From positions 62,001 through 126,000 of the forward strand of contig JAIQZO010000034.1 in the NCBI GenBank assembly GCA_021777055.1: 64,000 nucleotides of DNA, written 5' to 3'. Source of the stretch: Candidatus Anammoxibacter sp. Lineage in GTDB: Bacteria; Planctomycetota; Brocadiia; Brocadiales; Anammoxibacteraceae. Below are positions 1 to 8,887 of this stretch, one piece after another. The position numbers and the translations under genes are program-made. The notes beneath the pieces were generated by a model that saw nothing but the letters and a program-made list of their open reading frames with translations, was not told the DNA's origin and searched no databases. Each line of letters begins with the position of its first letter. The stretch's first letter is position 1.

Positions 1-1
1 C

Positions 2-301
2 ATTTATAAATTGATGCAAAAACGAGCCAATGAAGAGGGACAAAAAGTCATTACTACGGAATTCCTTTCAAAAATCAGAAACGAATCTATGTTTTTAGCC
101 GCAGGACGAATCAAGAAGTTTGGTTTTGATGATCTAAAAATGGAGGTATTTGCGGCAGCGAAAGATAATATAAAGAATGACAAGAAAAAGATAGTAATTG
201 ATGAAATTAAAGGTTTTCTTGATAAAAGGGATATAAAAAAGACGAAAATAATATCTTTATTTGAGGAGTATTTAAAACCTTCTGATGGTGAAACGCCATA
301 A
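2..301 (+). CDS. C-terminal end of an unknown protein, cut by the window edge
   Basis: The reading frame is open from the first bases of the window to a TAA at 299-301, so this is probably the last ~100 residues of a longer gene whose start lies to the left; the TTG/ATG at 11-16 need not be the true start. The visible part is charged and helical, rich in Lys, Asp and Glu. The stretch around EEGQKVITTEFLSKIR loosely resembles the small PCP_red helix domain (a region with A..xGxxxIT), but the match is too weak to name the protein. No downstream partner is close. Confidence 0.5.
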   Translation: MYKLMQKRANEEGQKVITTEFLSKIRNESMFLAAGRIKKFGFDDLKMEVFAAAKDNIKNDKKKIVIDEIKGFLDKRDIKKTKIISLFEEYLKPSDGETP

Positions 302-1073
302 TTTAAACTGTCATAAGTAATAGACAAAATATGATTACACTAATTAAAACCGATTATTACACAGATTTGCATCTGCGTAATCAAATATAATCTACTTAGT
401 TATATTCTCTCTTTCTTTTACTCAAAACACTTCTTTTGTGAAAATCTCAGAAAGGGTTATGTGGTAAATCAGTCATAAAACTCTTGCTTCTACATCATAA
501 GTATCAACATACATTACCATTGTCCTGGCTCTCTGTTTCCATGCCAAAATTAGCAATAAACGATAAATCCAGATTCTAATGATTTTCCTCTTTGGCATTC
601 TGCTTGTTTACTTTTTTATAATAATACGATTGTTGGAACTTTTTAGAGATTTTCATTGTCTAATAAAATGAGGACTAAACAACTTTAAAAAGTGCGTCAC
701 TAGTATAAAATACTAGTAGGATCTTATATTCGGTAAATAATAAGTTTGTTTTTTGGCTCTTTTAGCCATTTTTAGGATCATCAAAACATTGAAAAGTTGA
801 TTTTTCTATTGAAAAATGGAATATTATGATCAGAATCTCTGTATAAAAAATAAAACTCTTAGGTTTGTGCTTGTAATATAGTGGTGTAAGTCCAATATAA
901 ACTGCTGGTTACAGAGTTTGTTTTGTGAGTTTTTTTTTTATTAGCCATTGTTCTGGTTTTTACATAGATAGACCAAAATTTTCTTTCTTGCTAAATTATT
1001 TATCGTTATATATAGTATAAGTGTTCAGTTTCATTTAGTAATTATAAAGTTTTTATTTTTATAGGAGGTATGG
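302..1073. other. AT-rich intergenic region
   Basis: No convincing gene in 770 bases. A TTGGCATTCTGCTTGTT string near 590-610 resembles a sigma-54 site on the plus strand but has GT instead of GC at the -12 element and is about 470 bases from the next start. A good ribosome binding site, AGGAGG, sits at 1063-1068 just ahead of the next gene. Confidence 0.5.
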
Positions 1074-2126
1074 ATGGGTAGATTAAATAGATTTTTAGCA
1101 GTTTTTTCAATATTTAGCCTGTTATCAGTTTTTGTTTGTGTGAATCTGTATGCTGGCGGTGGAGAAACATCAGGTAAGGTAAAAAGCGTTAATACTGAAA
1201 CTAAAGAGTTTGTCGTTACTACTGATGATGGAAAAGAGGTAACTTTCTCTAGTGACGATAAAACAAAGGTTACAATTATAGATGTTGATGGAGCATCTAC
1301 TAAAGCAGATATCGGTTCTGTTTTATCTGCGGATAAAGAGGGTGCTGATAAAGCGGATTCTGTTGTTGTAACCGATGATGGAAAAGGGAAGGCGAAACAA
1401 GTAGTTGCTACTACAACAAGGAGAATGACTTTAACTAAAGAGGAGATTGCAAAGAGGCTTGAATCTCTTATTTCAGGAAACAAAGCAGTTACTGATGAAG
1501 TAAAGGTTAAAACTGACTCTCCTGGCACTATTAAAGGGTCTGTAAGGGTTATGGCCAGGACTTCTGAAGGTGCGATTATATACATACAAGAGATTAATGG
1601 TAATGACTTTACACCTGTAGCAAAGAAACTTGTTCCAGCTGGAGCTGAGAATGTTAAGACAAAAGCTGCCGGCTCTGCTTCAGAGTATCCAATGATGGAC
1701 CAGGTAAACATCGCGTTTGCTCCTCATGTATTACCGGTTCTAACAAAGTCAGTTGTTGACTTTCCAAACAGTGATACTGTAAGGCATAATGTATTCGGGC
1801 CTGATCCAATTCCAGGAACAGATGAAAAAATCAATTTAGGTACGTATGATATAGGAACAATTAAGACGGTCAGTTTAGCGTCAGATGGTGAATTACCTCT
1901 TCTTTGTAATGTACACGCTGAAATGTCTGGTTATATAGTTGCAGTTCCAAACCCTTACTATGCTATTACTGATAGAAAAGGTGCTTTTACAATAGACAAT
2001 GTTCCTGCGGGAAAGTATACATTGACAACTTGGCACGAAAGATTTAAACCTGTAACTGCCGAGATTACTGTAGAAGCAGGCGGAACAGCAGAGATAAAAC
2101 TCCCAACTATGAAAAAGAAAAAATAA
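1074..2126 (+). CDS. Exported cupredoxin-like protein with C-terminal carboxypeptidase-regulatory-like domain
   Basis: The 350-residue product begins with a signal peptide (hydrophobic residues 7-27, ending near LYAGG). Residues 33-110 form a small beta-rich region of the type G-K-V-x-S-V-N-x-x-T-K-E-F. Residues about 205-290 look like a type 1 copper domain: candidate ligands are His238 (VRHNVF), Cys278, His281 and Met284 (CNVHAEM). Residues 290-345 (AFTIDNVPAGKYTLTTWHE) resemble the carboxypeptidase regulatory-like fold often attached to such cupredoxins. The role is probably periplasmic electron transfer or copper handling. The second ATG at 1074 is chosen because AGGAGG lies 5 bases ahead; ATG at 1070 is too close. 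The polyferredoxin gene follows 11 bases later, suggesting a two-gene redox operon. The copper-ligand assignment is from motif reading only. Confidence 0.75.
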   Translation: MGRLNRFLAVFSIFSLLSVFVCVNLYAGGGETSGKVKSVNTETKEFVVTTDDGKEVTFSSDDKTKVTIIDVDGASTKADIGSVLSADKEGADKADSVVVTDDGKGKAKQVVATTTRRMTLTKEEIAKRLESLISGNKAVTDEVKVKTDSPGTIKGSVRVMARTSEGAIIYIQEINGNDFTPVAKKLVPAGAENVKTKAAGSASEYPMMDQVNIAFAPHVLPVLTKSVVDFPNSDTVRHNVFGPDPIPGTDEKINLGTYDIGTIKTVSLASDGELPLLCNVHAEMSGYIVAVPNPYYAITDRKGAFTIDNVPAGKYTLTTWHERFKPVTAEITVEAGGTAEIKLPTMKKKK

Positions 2127-2137
2127 AGGAGGTCTTT

Positions 2138-2896
2138 ATGCCGACTGAAAAGAAACTTGGTGTGGATGTTAATGTAGATGGGGATCTGGGTGTTAACCAG
2201 GATGTTGAGAGTGATACTAAAGCTAATGCTAGCCTTAGTGTTGAAACTAAACCAATTCAGGTGGGAACCTCTTTTGAAAGTACCATGGAGGTGAGTTTTC
2301 CTGAATTCAGGGCTGGTACTTCTGGTTTTAACCTTGAGCTTTTTGGTATCCCCTTTATAAGTATGGATCCTTGTTATATCGGTACAGAACGTGCATCAGA
2401 ATTTTTTGGTGAACTGTTGTGTGGTGAAGAAACTACCACTTACTTGCCATCTTATAAAATTACTGAGAAGTGTATCGGATGCAGTACTTGTGCAAGGCAG
2501 TGCCCTACAGGTGCAATATATGGAGTTATGAAACAGCGCTTTACTATTAACTCCCATCAATGTATCTTATGTGGTACTTGTGGTAGGAGCTGTCCGGCAA
2601 ATGCAATTGTAGATGAGCATGATGAACCCGTAAAAAGGGTTAAGGTAAAAGAAAAAAAGGTGCCTACTGTAGATAAAGATCTATGCTCTGGTTGTCAAAG
2701 CTGTGTTAATATTTGTCCGTTTAATTGCCTTGCAATTGAAGAGGACGAGGCGGTAGAGACCATTAAAGGTATATCATACCTTAAAAACAAAGCAAAATGT
2801 GTGGCTTGTGGTGAATGTGAAAGAATATGTGCTCAAGAAGCAATTCTTTTATTAGACCCTGTGCCTTCGGATGATAAAGCTAAAAAAGTAGCTTAA
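2138..2896 (+). CDS. Polyferredoxin with four 4Fe-4S cluster motifs
   Basis: The product (252 aa) carries four CxxCxxCxxxC motifs: Cys112/115/118/122, 142/145/148/152, 183/186/189/193 and 221/224/227/231, the first three followed by Pro as in bacterial 2[4Fe-4S] ferredoxins (the last by Ala-Gln). This is an electron-transfer protein. The first ~105 residues are unusual, acidic and without cysteine apart from two at 79 and 95, and match no family I recognise; there is no signal peptide, so it is probably cytoplasmic. A strong AAAGGAGG precedes the ATG. It directly follows the cupredoxin-like gene and is followed by a terminator, so the two probably form one transcript; their differing predicted compartments make a direct partnership uncertain. 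Confidence 0.85.
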   Translation: MPTEKKLGVDVNVDGDLGVNQDVESDTKANASLSVETKPIQVGTSFESTMEVSFPEFRAGTSGFNLELFGIPFISMDPCYIGTERASEFFGELLCGEETTTYLPSYKITEKCIGCSTCARQCPTGAIYGVMKQRFTINSHQCILCGTCGRSCPANAIVDEHDEPVKRVKVKEKKVPTVDKDLCSGCQSCVNICPFNCLAIEEDEAVETIKGISYLKNKAKCVACGECERICAQEAILLLDPVPSDDKAKKVA

Positions 2897-2921
2897 TGAT
2901 TTAAGATTAATAGAATGACAG

Positions 2922-2975
2922 AACACCCAGAGGCTCTATTTATTTAAAATAGATGCTACTGGGTGTTTCTTTTTT
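2922..2975 (+). terminator. Rho-independent terminator after the polyferredoxin gene
   Basis: Arms AACACCCAG (2922-2930) and CTGGGTGTT (2959-2967) are perfectly complementary, with further internal pairing, and are followed by a T-rich tract ending at 2975. It lies 26 bases after the polyferredoxin stop. Confidence 0.85.
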
Positions 2976-3017
2976 AAGAACAAATTTAAAGCAAGAATTA
3001 TTATAAGCAACTGCGTC

Positions 3018-3263
3018 TTAAATCTCGCATTTAGGATCTTCTTGAACATTGAGTGTTGTACCTCCTCTTGTACTTTCAGTATTACACCCCTTTAAGAATT
3101 TGTGCAATTCAAAAGAAATATCTTCAATTACAACTATTCTTTTTAAACTCTTTGATATATAATATCTACCATCAATAGTTGAATAGTTAAGTTCCTTTTC
3201 GTTTACACCCATATTTTCTACAGAAGTATGATTAACAATATCTTTATTGAGATTACAAATCAT
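3018..3263 (-). CDS. Doubtful small hypothetical protein
   Basis: An 81-codon frame, antisense to the first 36 bases of the radical SAM gene. A shorter start at 3212 would give about 64 residues without overlap. The composition is protein-like (charged, mixed) but there is no clear Shine-Dalgarno site and no recognisable domain. Listed because it is the only candidate in the gap between the terminator and the radical SAM gene; it may not be real. Confidence 0.2.
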   Translation of the reverse strand: MICNLNKDIVNHTSVENMGVNEKELNYSTIDGRYYISKSLKRIVVIEDISFELHKFLKGCNTESTRGGTTLNVQEDPKCEI

Positions 3264-4238
3264 TGTAACTTTAATTGTACTTTTTGCCCCAATTCCATAA
3301 TGAAAAGGAAAAGGGGTTTTATGGATGAAAATCTATTTTATAAACTCATTGATGAAGTTTCAGAGAACAAGATTGCAAAATATGTTAGTTTTCATTTAAT
3401 GGGTGAACCCCTTCTGCATAAAAATGCGCCAGACTTCATTAAGTATGCAAAAGATAAAGGCTTAAACACAAACCTGATAACAAATATCAGTCTCTTTAAT
3501 GAAAATAATACCGCTGCTGTACTAAAATATGTAGATTACCTGGAAATAAGCCTACAAAGTTTTGATCAAGATTCGTTTGAGTTTAAGAAGTCCCAGAAGT
3601 ATACTTTTGATGAGTATATTGATCTGACAAAAAAGATAATAGAAAAAAAATACGATTATGGCTCCACAAGCCAGATCACTATTACTTTAATTGAGAACTC
3701 TAGAAATAAAGTCAAAGATTTTAATGCAAATGTGGATTTTTTGGATAGTGATAGCACCTTAAGCCATTTCTTTACTAAATATTGGGATGAATTCTTTACA
3801 TTACTTAGCAAAGAACGCGGACTGCATTATAACAAACCTGACGCACTGCACTATCGGAAATTAAGACATGAGTTCTTGCCCGGTATTATATTTAATACCA
3901 GATCCGTAACTACCTGGGGCAACTCTATTGGAGGGAAAGATAATTACATCCCGGCAATAAGGGCAAAATGTAATGCTCTTCACTCTCAATTAGGTATTTT
4001 ATGGAATGGTGATGTTGTCCCGTGCTGTGTTGATTTTGATGGTAACATTGTACTGGGGAACGTGACCGAAAAGTCCTTAATGGAAATTATAAATTCAAAC
4101 TATTATAATATGTTAAAGGATGGATTTAAAAAAGGCAAACTTTACAGCAGCCATTGTAAGAGATGTAAAGGTGGTACAAATATCCTAAGTTGGATTACAA
4201 CTCAGGTTTATTCATTTATAAAACACAGGGATATTTAA
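3228..4238 (+). CDS. Radical SAM / SPASM-domain protein
   Basis: The 336-residue product starts MINNIFIEITNHCNFNCTFC: Cys13, Cys17 and Cys20 form the radical SAM CxxxCxxC motif that holds the SAM-binding 4Fe-4S cluster. The C-terminal part has a SPASM-like cysteine set (AKCNAL, VVPCCVDFDG, and CKRC near the end) for auxiliary clusters, so it probably modifies a peptide or another substrate with radical chemistry. The B12-type radical SAM gene follows 22 bases later and a methyltransferase after that. No precursor peptide with an obvious leader is visible beside it. There is no strong ribosome binding site; the start is chosen because the family motif sits at the usual distance from it. The substrate is unknown. 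Confidence 0.85.
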   Translation: MINNIFIEITNHCNFNCTFCPNSIMKRKRGFMDENLFYKLIDEVSENKIAKYVSFHLMGEPLLHKNAPDFIKYAKDKGLNTNLITNISLFNENNTAAVLKYVDYLEISLQSFDQDSFEFKKSQKYTFDEYIDLTKKIIEKKYDYGSTSQITITLIENSRNKVKDFNANVDFLDSDSTLSHFFTKYWDEFFTLLSKERGLHYNKPDALHYRKLRHEFLPGIIFNTRSVTTWGNSIGGKDNYIPAIRAKCNALHSQLGILWNGDVVPCCVDFDGNIVLGNVTEKSLMEIINSNYYNMLKDGFKKGKLYSSHCKRCKGGTNILSWITTQVYSFIKHRDI

Positions 4239-4260
4239 ATACTACTGCGCAGGGTCAATT

Positions 4261-5751
4261 ATGGAAAAATCTAATAAACAAAAAAGATTTGTATTTATAA
4301 ATCTTTCTGTAAATAGCGGATTTTACGGTGTTAATCATGGAATTGCATACCTCGTTCCTATTATAAAGAGGAACTCATTTGATACGGTTATTATTAATCA
4401 ATTAGATGACATTAGTGCCGGTGAATTTCGGAAAATGATAGAGGCTTTGGAGCCTTCTGTTGTCGGTTTTTCATTTACCTCTTTACAGACTAAATATCTT
4501 GCAAAATACTCACACGCAATTGAGGGTATAGAAAATTGTATTCAAATTGCAGGAGGGGTTGGTGCCACATTAGATCCGGAAGGGGTACTTCCGAAGACCA
4601 AGCTTAACGGTTTGGTTGTTGGAGAGGGAGAGGCACCCTTAGATTCTTTCCTGAAATTAATAAATAATAACGGTAATATATATGATGCAGAAGGGTTTTA
4701 CTGGGAAAGAGATGGAAAGATAGAGAAAAAAGGTGATCCGGTTCTTGTAAAGGAATTGGAGCTTCAGCCATTTCCAGATTATAGCCTGTTTGAGAGGGAC
4801 CTGGTTATTACCGGCAGTACTATGAACCTGAACATAATGTTAAGCAGGGGATGTCCATACAGTTGTACTTACTGTTCAAATAAGGCATTGAGGAGTGTAT
4901 ACCCCTCAAGCGAAACTTACTTCAGGATACCGACCGTTGAGTATTGTATAAAACTTGTGGAGGGGTTGGTTAAGCAGTATCCTGAAACCAGGTTTATCAG
5001 TTTTGAGGACGATCTGTTAATAGCGAAAAAGGCCTGGTTCTTAGACTTTGCACAACAGTACAGTAAGAGGGTGGGAATACCTTACAGGGCAAATGTGCGT
5101 ACTGAATGTATAAATCCTGATATTGTCAATGCGCTGAAAGATAGTGGTTGCTCCATAGGATTCTTAGGGTTGGAAAGTGGAAATGAACAGCTTCGGAAAA
5201 AATTGCTTAACCGGCATCATTCAAATGAAATGCTTATTGAAAGGGCGCTGATGGTAAAGAATGCCGGAATAAATCTTTCTACCTTTAATATGGTTGGGCT
5301 CCCTTTTGAGACAAAGCAGAACATGAAAGAGACCTTGGAACTCAATATGAAGATCAAGGCAGATTTTGGTTTGTGCACCTTCTTTTGCCCGTTTCCGGGA
5401 ACGGAGTTGTATAATACGTGTAAAAAAGAGGGTCTCTTGCAGGAGGATAAGTTTAATGATACTGCCACTAATTATAATACAACTCCGGTTATTCCAAAGA
5501 CAGAGCAGGCAAAAAGAGATTGTATGGAGATGAATAAAAAGATCAATAACTTTCTGAAATGGCAGGAACTGAAATATAAACATAATGAATTCAGCAGAAA
5601 AAATCCTGGAACTAAAACTGCGCTTCACCTTGCAAGGCAGCTTCTTGTCTATCTCTTGTACCGGTTTTCTTCTCCTTTTGCTAAAAACTCTCTTTTCAGC
5701 ATTCTTGCGAATAGTAAATTGCAGAAACGTTTATCCTCTATGTTGAAATGA
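4261..5751 (+). CDS. B12-binding-domain radical SAM protein
   Basis: Of 496 residues, about 10-140 form a cobalamin-binding-like Rossmann domain (VVGFSFTS at 67-74, then AGGVGAT) and about 190-400 a radical SAM domain with Cys198, Cys202 and Cys205 (RGCPYSCTYCSN). The usual DxHxxG cobalamin ligand motif is absent, as in many members of this superfamily that bind B12 base-off without the histidine. Members methylate unactivated carbons or phosphinates, or rearrange lipids and cofactors. The C-terminal ~90 residues are basic and helical. It sits in a tight run with the SPASM enzyme upstream and a SAM methyltransferase downstream, which suggests a small biosynthetic cluster. The product cannot be told from the sequence. 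Confidence 0.88.
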   Translation: MEKSNKQKRFVFINLSVNSGFYGVNHGIAYLVPIIKRNSFDTVIINQLDDISAGEFRKMIEALEPSVVGFSFTSLQTKYLAKYSHAIEGIENCIQIAGGVGATLDPEGVLPKTKLNGLVVGEGEAPLDSFLKLINNNGNIYDAEGFYWERDGKIEKKGDPVLVKELELQPFPDYSLFERDLVITGSTMNLNIMLSRGCPYSCTYCSNKALRSVYPSSETYFRIPTVEYCIKLVEGLVKQYPETRFISFEDDLLIAKKAWFLDFAQQYSKRVGIPYRANVRTECINPDIVNALKDSGCSIGFLGLESGNEQLRKKLLNRHHSNEMLIERALMVKNAGINLSTFNMVGLPFETKQNMKETLELNMKIKADFGLCTFFCPFPGTELYNTCKKEGLLQEDKFNDTATNYNTTPVIPKTEQAKRDCMEMNKKINNFLKWQELKYKHNEFSRKNPGTKTALHLARQLLVYLLYRFSSPFAKNSLFSILANSKLQKRLSSMLK

Positions 5752-5808
5752 GTTATACTTTTTCTTAGAATATTTTGTTAAGAATGCTCTCTTTTTATAA
5801 AAATATCA

Positions 5809-6543
5809 ATGCTAAACTTAGTTAAGAGGTTGTTAAGAAATCTGTTTTCGCAAAGTACACCACCGTGCCAGGCTTTTCTCACTAATGAATACCAGCATCA
5901 TAACCAGAGGAGGCAAGAACATCTTGCATGCCTTGGTTTAGACATTGCTCAAAAAACTGTAATGGAGGTAGGTGCCGGTATTGGTGATCACACAAGCTTT
6001 TTTGTTGACCGCGGCTGTGATGTTGTAAGTACGGAAGCGAGGGAGGAAAATATAAAGATTCTGCGTTCCCGTTTTCCGAATCTAAGGACATTTGTATTGG
6101 ATCTGGATAATCCTCCTTCTACATTTAATGAAACATTTGATATTGTATATTGTTACGGGCTCCTTTATCATCTAAAGGAGCCGGAAAATGCTATAAAATT
6201 TATGGCCACCTGCTGTAAATCTATGTTGCTACTGGAGACCTGTGTCTCTTTTGGCGATGGGGACGAACTATACCCATGTTATGAAGATACCTCGAATCCT
6301 ACACAAGCAATATCTGGCCATGGATGCAGGCCCACAAGGAGATGGTTATATAATAGACTTAAAGATCATTTTGAGCATGTTTACCTGCCAAAGACACAGC
6401 CTAACAATGAGCAGTTTCCCATTGATTGGACGCTGCCTGCCCCTAAAAAGGGTCTAACCCGGGCAGTTTTTGTTGCATCCAGAGAGGCTTTAAATAATGA
6501 TACATTGATAGAAAGCATACCGGATAAACAGACGAGGCATTGA
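5809..6543 (+). CDS. SAM-dependent methyltransferase (class I)
   Basis: In 244 residues the class I fold is marked by VMEVGAGIGDHTSFF (motif I, glycine-rich SAM site at about 50-62), an acidic residue closing strand 2 (VVSTEARE) and FDIVYCYGLLYHL (motif II). Such enzymes methylate small molecules, lipids or sugars. The start has no clear Shine-Dalgarno site. It is 57 bases after the B12 radical SAM gene and probably in the same transcript. The substrate is unknown. Confidence 0.85.
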   Translation: MLNLVKRLLRNLFSQSTPPCQAFLTNEYQHHNQRRQEHLACLGLDIAQKTVMEVGAGIGDHTSFFVDRGCDVVSTEAREENIKILRSRFPNLRTFVLDLDNPPSTFNETFDIVYCYGLLYHLKEPENAIKFMATCCKSMLLLETCVSFGDGDELYPCYEDTSNPTQAISGHGCRPTRRWLYNRLKDHFEHVYLPKTQPNNEQFPIDWTLPAPKKGLTRAVFVASREALNNDTLIESIPDKQTRH

Positions 6544-6591
6544 TTTTTGCTGCATGATCATAAAGCTCTTATTTTTTTTTAGGAATTATTT

Positions 6592-6966
6592 ATGAAAGCG
6601 TTATTACTTGTTGCTCATGGCAGCCGTCGTCAACAGTCTAATGATGAAGTTGTTTTACTCGCCGAGAAACTTAGAAAGAAATGTTTTGCCCAATACAATA
6701 TTGTTCATGCCGCATTTCTAGAACTAGCAGAAGTTTTGATTCCTGATGGTATAAAGAAATGTATCGATGAAGGTGCATCATCTGTTATTGTGTTGCCATA
6801 TTTTCTAAATTCAGGTAGGCATGTAGTGGACGATATTCCAAATATTGTTAACGATACCATAAAATATCACCCTGATGTTGATATTAGAATTGCACCTCAC
6901 CTTGGCGCTTCCGATTTAATGATGGATTTGCTAATGGCATCAGCTAATTCAACCAAGACAAATTAA
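6592..6966 (+). CDS. cbiX: Small CbiX-type sirohydrochlorin chelatase
   Basis: At 124 residues this matches the short, single-domain (CbiX-S) chelatases that insert cobalt (or iron or nickel in some lineages) into sirohydrochlorin. His9 in LLVAHGSR and His77 in NSGRHVVDD are the expected metal-binding histidines, with Glu in FLELAE. A short AGGA sits ahead of the ATG. Its position just downstream of a B12-dependent radical SAM gene is suggestive of a link to corrinoid supply, but siroheme synthesis is equally possible. The metal is not determinable here. Confidence 0.85.
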   Translation: MKALLLVAHGSRRQQSNDEVVLLAEKLRKKCFAQYNIVHAAFLELAEVLIPDGIKKCIDEGASSVIVLPYFLNSGRHVVDDIPNIVNDTIKYHPDVDIRIAPHLGASDLMMDLLMASANSTKTN

Positions 6967-7026
6967 AAAATGTTGGTGATATATAATACCTAACAATTTT
7001 TAAACAAAGCAAAGGAATAAGTCAGC

Positions 7027-7497
7027 GTGCCTCACATTCTTAGATCGTCTATGGATTTGCCTCTTGGGATTGCAGAGGTTTTTCATTTCTTTTCTAACGC
7101 CTCGAACCTTGAGAGGATTACCCCATCAGAACTAGGGTTCCAGATCATCACCCCACCGCCGATAGCCATCGCTGAAGGGGTAAATATTGATTATCGGCTT
7201 CTCCTGTTTGGATGGCCTTTCATTTGGCAGACTAAAATCACCCACTGGGATCCTCCTCGCCAGTTTGTAGACGAACAGATCCGTGGACCATATAAATTAT
7301 GGATTCACACCCATCGCTTTTCAGAGAAAAATGGCACTAGTACCATTGAAGATGAGGTTCAATACCAATTACCTTTGTGGCCTGTTGGCGAGGTTGCTTA
7401 TCCTCTAATTGGTATACAGCTCCAGCGTATATTTCGATTCAGAGCACATGCCATACGCAGTATCCTTCTTGGAACGTTGCCTGAAAGTGCAGGCTAA
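7027..7497 (+). CDS. SRPBCC-family (START-like) protein
   Basis: The product (156 aa, GTG start with AAAGGAA ahead of it) has the SRPBCC pattern of a ligand-binding cyclase/dehydrase-like fold: N-terminal LPLGIAEVFHFFSNASNLERITP, then WQTKITHWDPPRQFVDEQIRGP, an Asp-Glu-Val-Gln-Tyr strand and a long C-terminal helix with RAHAIRSIL. In many bacteria this family is encoded next to or fused to the epimerase-like protein found immediately downstream here, which supports a common but unknown pathway. Confidence 0.8.
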   Translation: MPHILRSSMDLPLGIAEVFHFFSNASNLERITPSELGFQIITPPPIAIAEGVNIDYRLLLFGWPFIWQTKITHWDPPRQFVDEQIRGPYKLWIHTHRFSEKNGTSTIEDEVQYQLPLWPVGEVAYPLIGIQLQRIFRFRAHAIRSILLGTLPESAG

Positions 7498-7675
7498 ATC
7501 CAATATAGAGTGGCGTATAGCGCTGCTTGCATAAGATGGGTGGCTTATAAGCTATGATAAATCTAATGCTTGCATATGCAGGCATCTTATCAAACTTCAA
7601 ACTATTTTACTAAAATTATTTACCTGTTTTCTGCTTTTTTGATGCGATAATTGGTGTCTTGGAGAGTGAGGAGAT

Positions 7676-8578
7676 ATGACGAAAAGAATATTGGTAACAG
7701 GTGCAACCGGATATATAGGTAAAAGACTAACTGAAAGGCTATTTGAAAAGCCAGGATTATCTTTAAGGCTTCTGACAAGAAGTAAAAACAAGATTGCAAA
7801 TGCAGTCTCTAGCAGGGCGGAGGTCATTGAAGGTGATACTTTTAACAAGGAATTGCTTATACAGGCGCTAAAAAATATTGATGTTGCTTATTATCTTATT
7901 CATTCAATGGGTGCTGGCAATGATTTTGAGGAACGTGATCGAACTAGCGCTAAAAATTTTCGTGACGCCTGTATAGAGTCAAAGGTTAAAAGGGTGATCT
8001 ATCTCGGCGGCCTTGGGGTCAAAGAGACGGCCAGTAAACATCTGCTTAGTCGAATAGAAACAGGTGAAATTCTTAGTTCCGCGAAAGAAAAATTAGAGGT
8101 TATCTGGTTTAGGGCAGGCGTTATTATAGGAAAAGGCAGCGCCAGTTTTGAAATTATCTGTAGCCTGATCAAAAAACTTCCGGTTATGATCACTCCCAAG
8201 TGGGTTAGCACTAAAACTCAACCTATAGCAGCTGATGACGTTATTTCTTACCTTGTAGATGCAATTGAACTTGATATTAATAGCAATCTTATCGTTGATA
8301 TAGGAGCCGATCAGATGAGTTTTAAAAGTATGGTGGAAGAAACTGCAAGGGTTATGGGATTACGTAGGGTTCTTATCCCTGTTCCCGTACTAACCCCTAA
8401 ATTGTCATCATATTGGTTGATTCTGTTTTCATCCGCACCTCTTCATATGGCAACCGCATTGATTGAAGGGCTTAAATCAGAGACCGTAATACTTAATGAT
8501 AATTCTAAAAACTATTTCCCTCATATAAAACCAATGACATTTGATAAAGCTGTGCAACATACAATTAAGAATAATTAA
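7676..8578 (+). CDS. NAD(P)-binding epimerase/NmrA-like protein
   Basis: The 300-residue product begins with ILVTGATGYIGKRL, the GxxGxxG dinucleotide-binding motif of atypical short-chain dehydrogenases. It has an SxxSMG-containing loop (YYLIHSMGAG), and later segments typical of NmrA-like and cell-division-inhibitor-annotated epimerases, which often lack a full catalytic YxxxK. GAGGAG precedes the ATG by about 6 bases. It forms a pair with the SRPBCC gene 178 bases upstream. Function unknown beyond dinucleotide binding. Confidence 0.82.
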   Translation: MTKRILVTGATGYIGKRLTERLFEKPGLSLRLLTRSKNKIANAVSSRAEVIEGDTFNKELLIQALKNIDVAYYLIHSMGAGNDFEERDRTSAKNFRDACIESKVKRVIYLGGLGVKETASKHLLSRIETGEILSSAKEKLEVIWFRAGVIIGKGSASFEIICSLIKKLPVMITPKWVSTKTQPIAADDVISYLVDAIELDINSNLIVDIGADQMSFKSMVEETARVMGLRRVLIPVPVLTPKLSSYWLILFSSAPLHMATALIEGLKSETVILNDNSKNYFPHIKPMTFDKAVQHTIKNN

Positions 8579-8887
8579 TAAAGGATAAACTGGGATCACT
8601 TTTGTGAATACAAGTCCAGACTAATTCATAATGCTGCGAGGCCGCAACCAAAATACAAGATGCCGGATACAGGATCTTAGATACGGGGTACTGGCAATCA
8701 GTTAGATTTCTAGTTTTTTTCAAGATCTATTATGAAAAAAGTGTCAGACATCTTCCTATATGTAAAAGCCCTAGAATAAATGACTACGTTTTTATATAAA
8801 CTCAACTTATCGTAAAATACCACTAATTAATTAGAAAAAACTAATTGGGTGAATAACCATATTTAAAAACTAACCCTGAACTTTGTT
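8579..8887. other. Intergenic region with REP-like palindrome
   Basis: Convergent genes flank this gap. At about 8630-8660 a GCTGCGAGGCCGCAACC string belongs to a short family seen again near 25490 and 63880 (GTTGCGGCTT..CGC). No gene seen. Confidence 0.5.

Noticed and set aside
580..615. Sigma-54-like TGGCATTCTGCTTGTT ahead of the cupredoxin gene
   Set aside because: The -12 element has GT instead of GC, there is no TGTGGCA module, and the gene starts more than 450 bases away.
1031..1711. 226-codon frame opposite the cupredoxin-like gene
   Set aside because: The plus-strand gene has a signal peptide, ribosome site and recognisable domains; the reverse frame has none.
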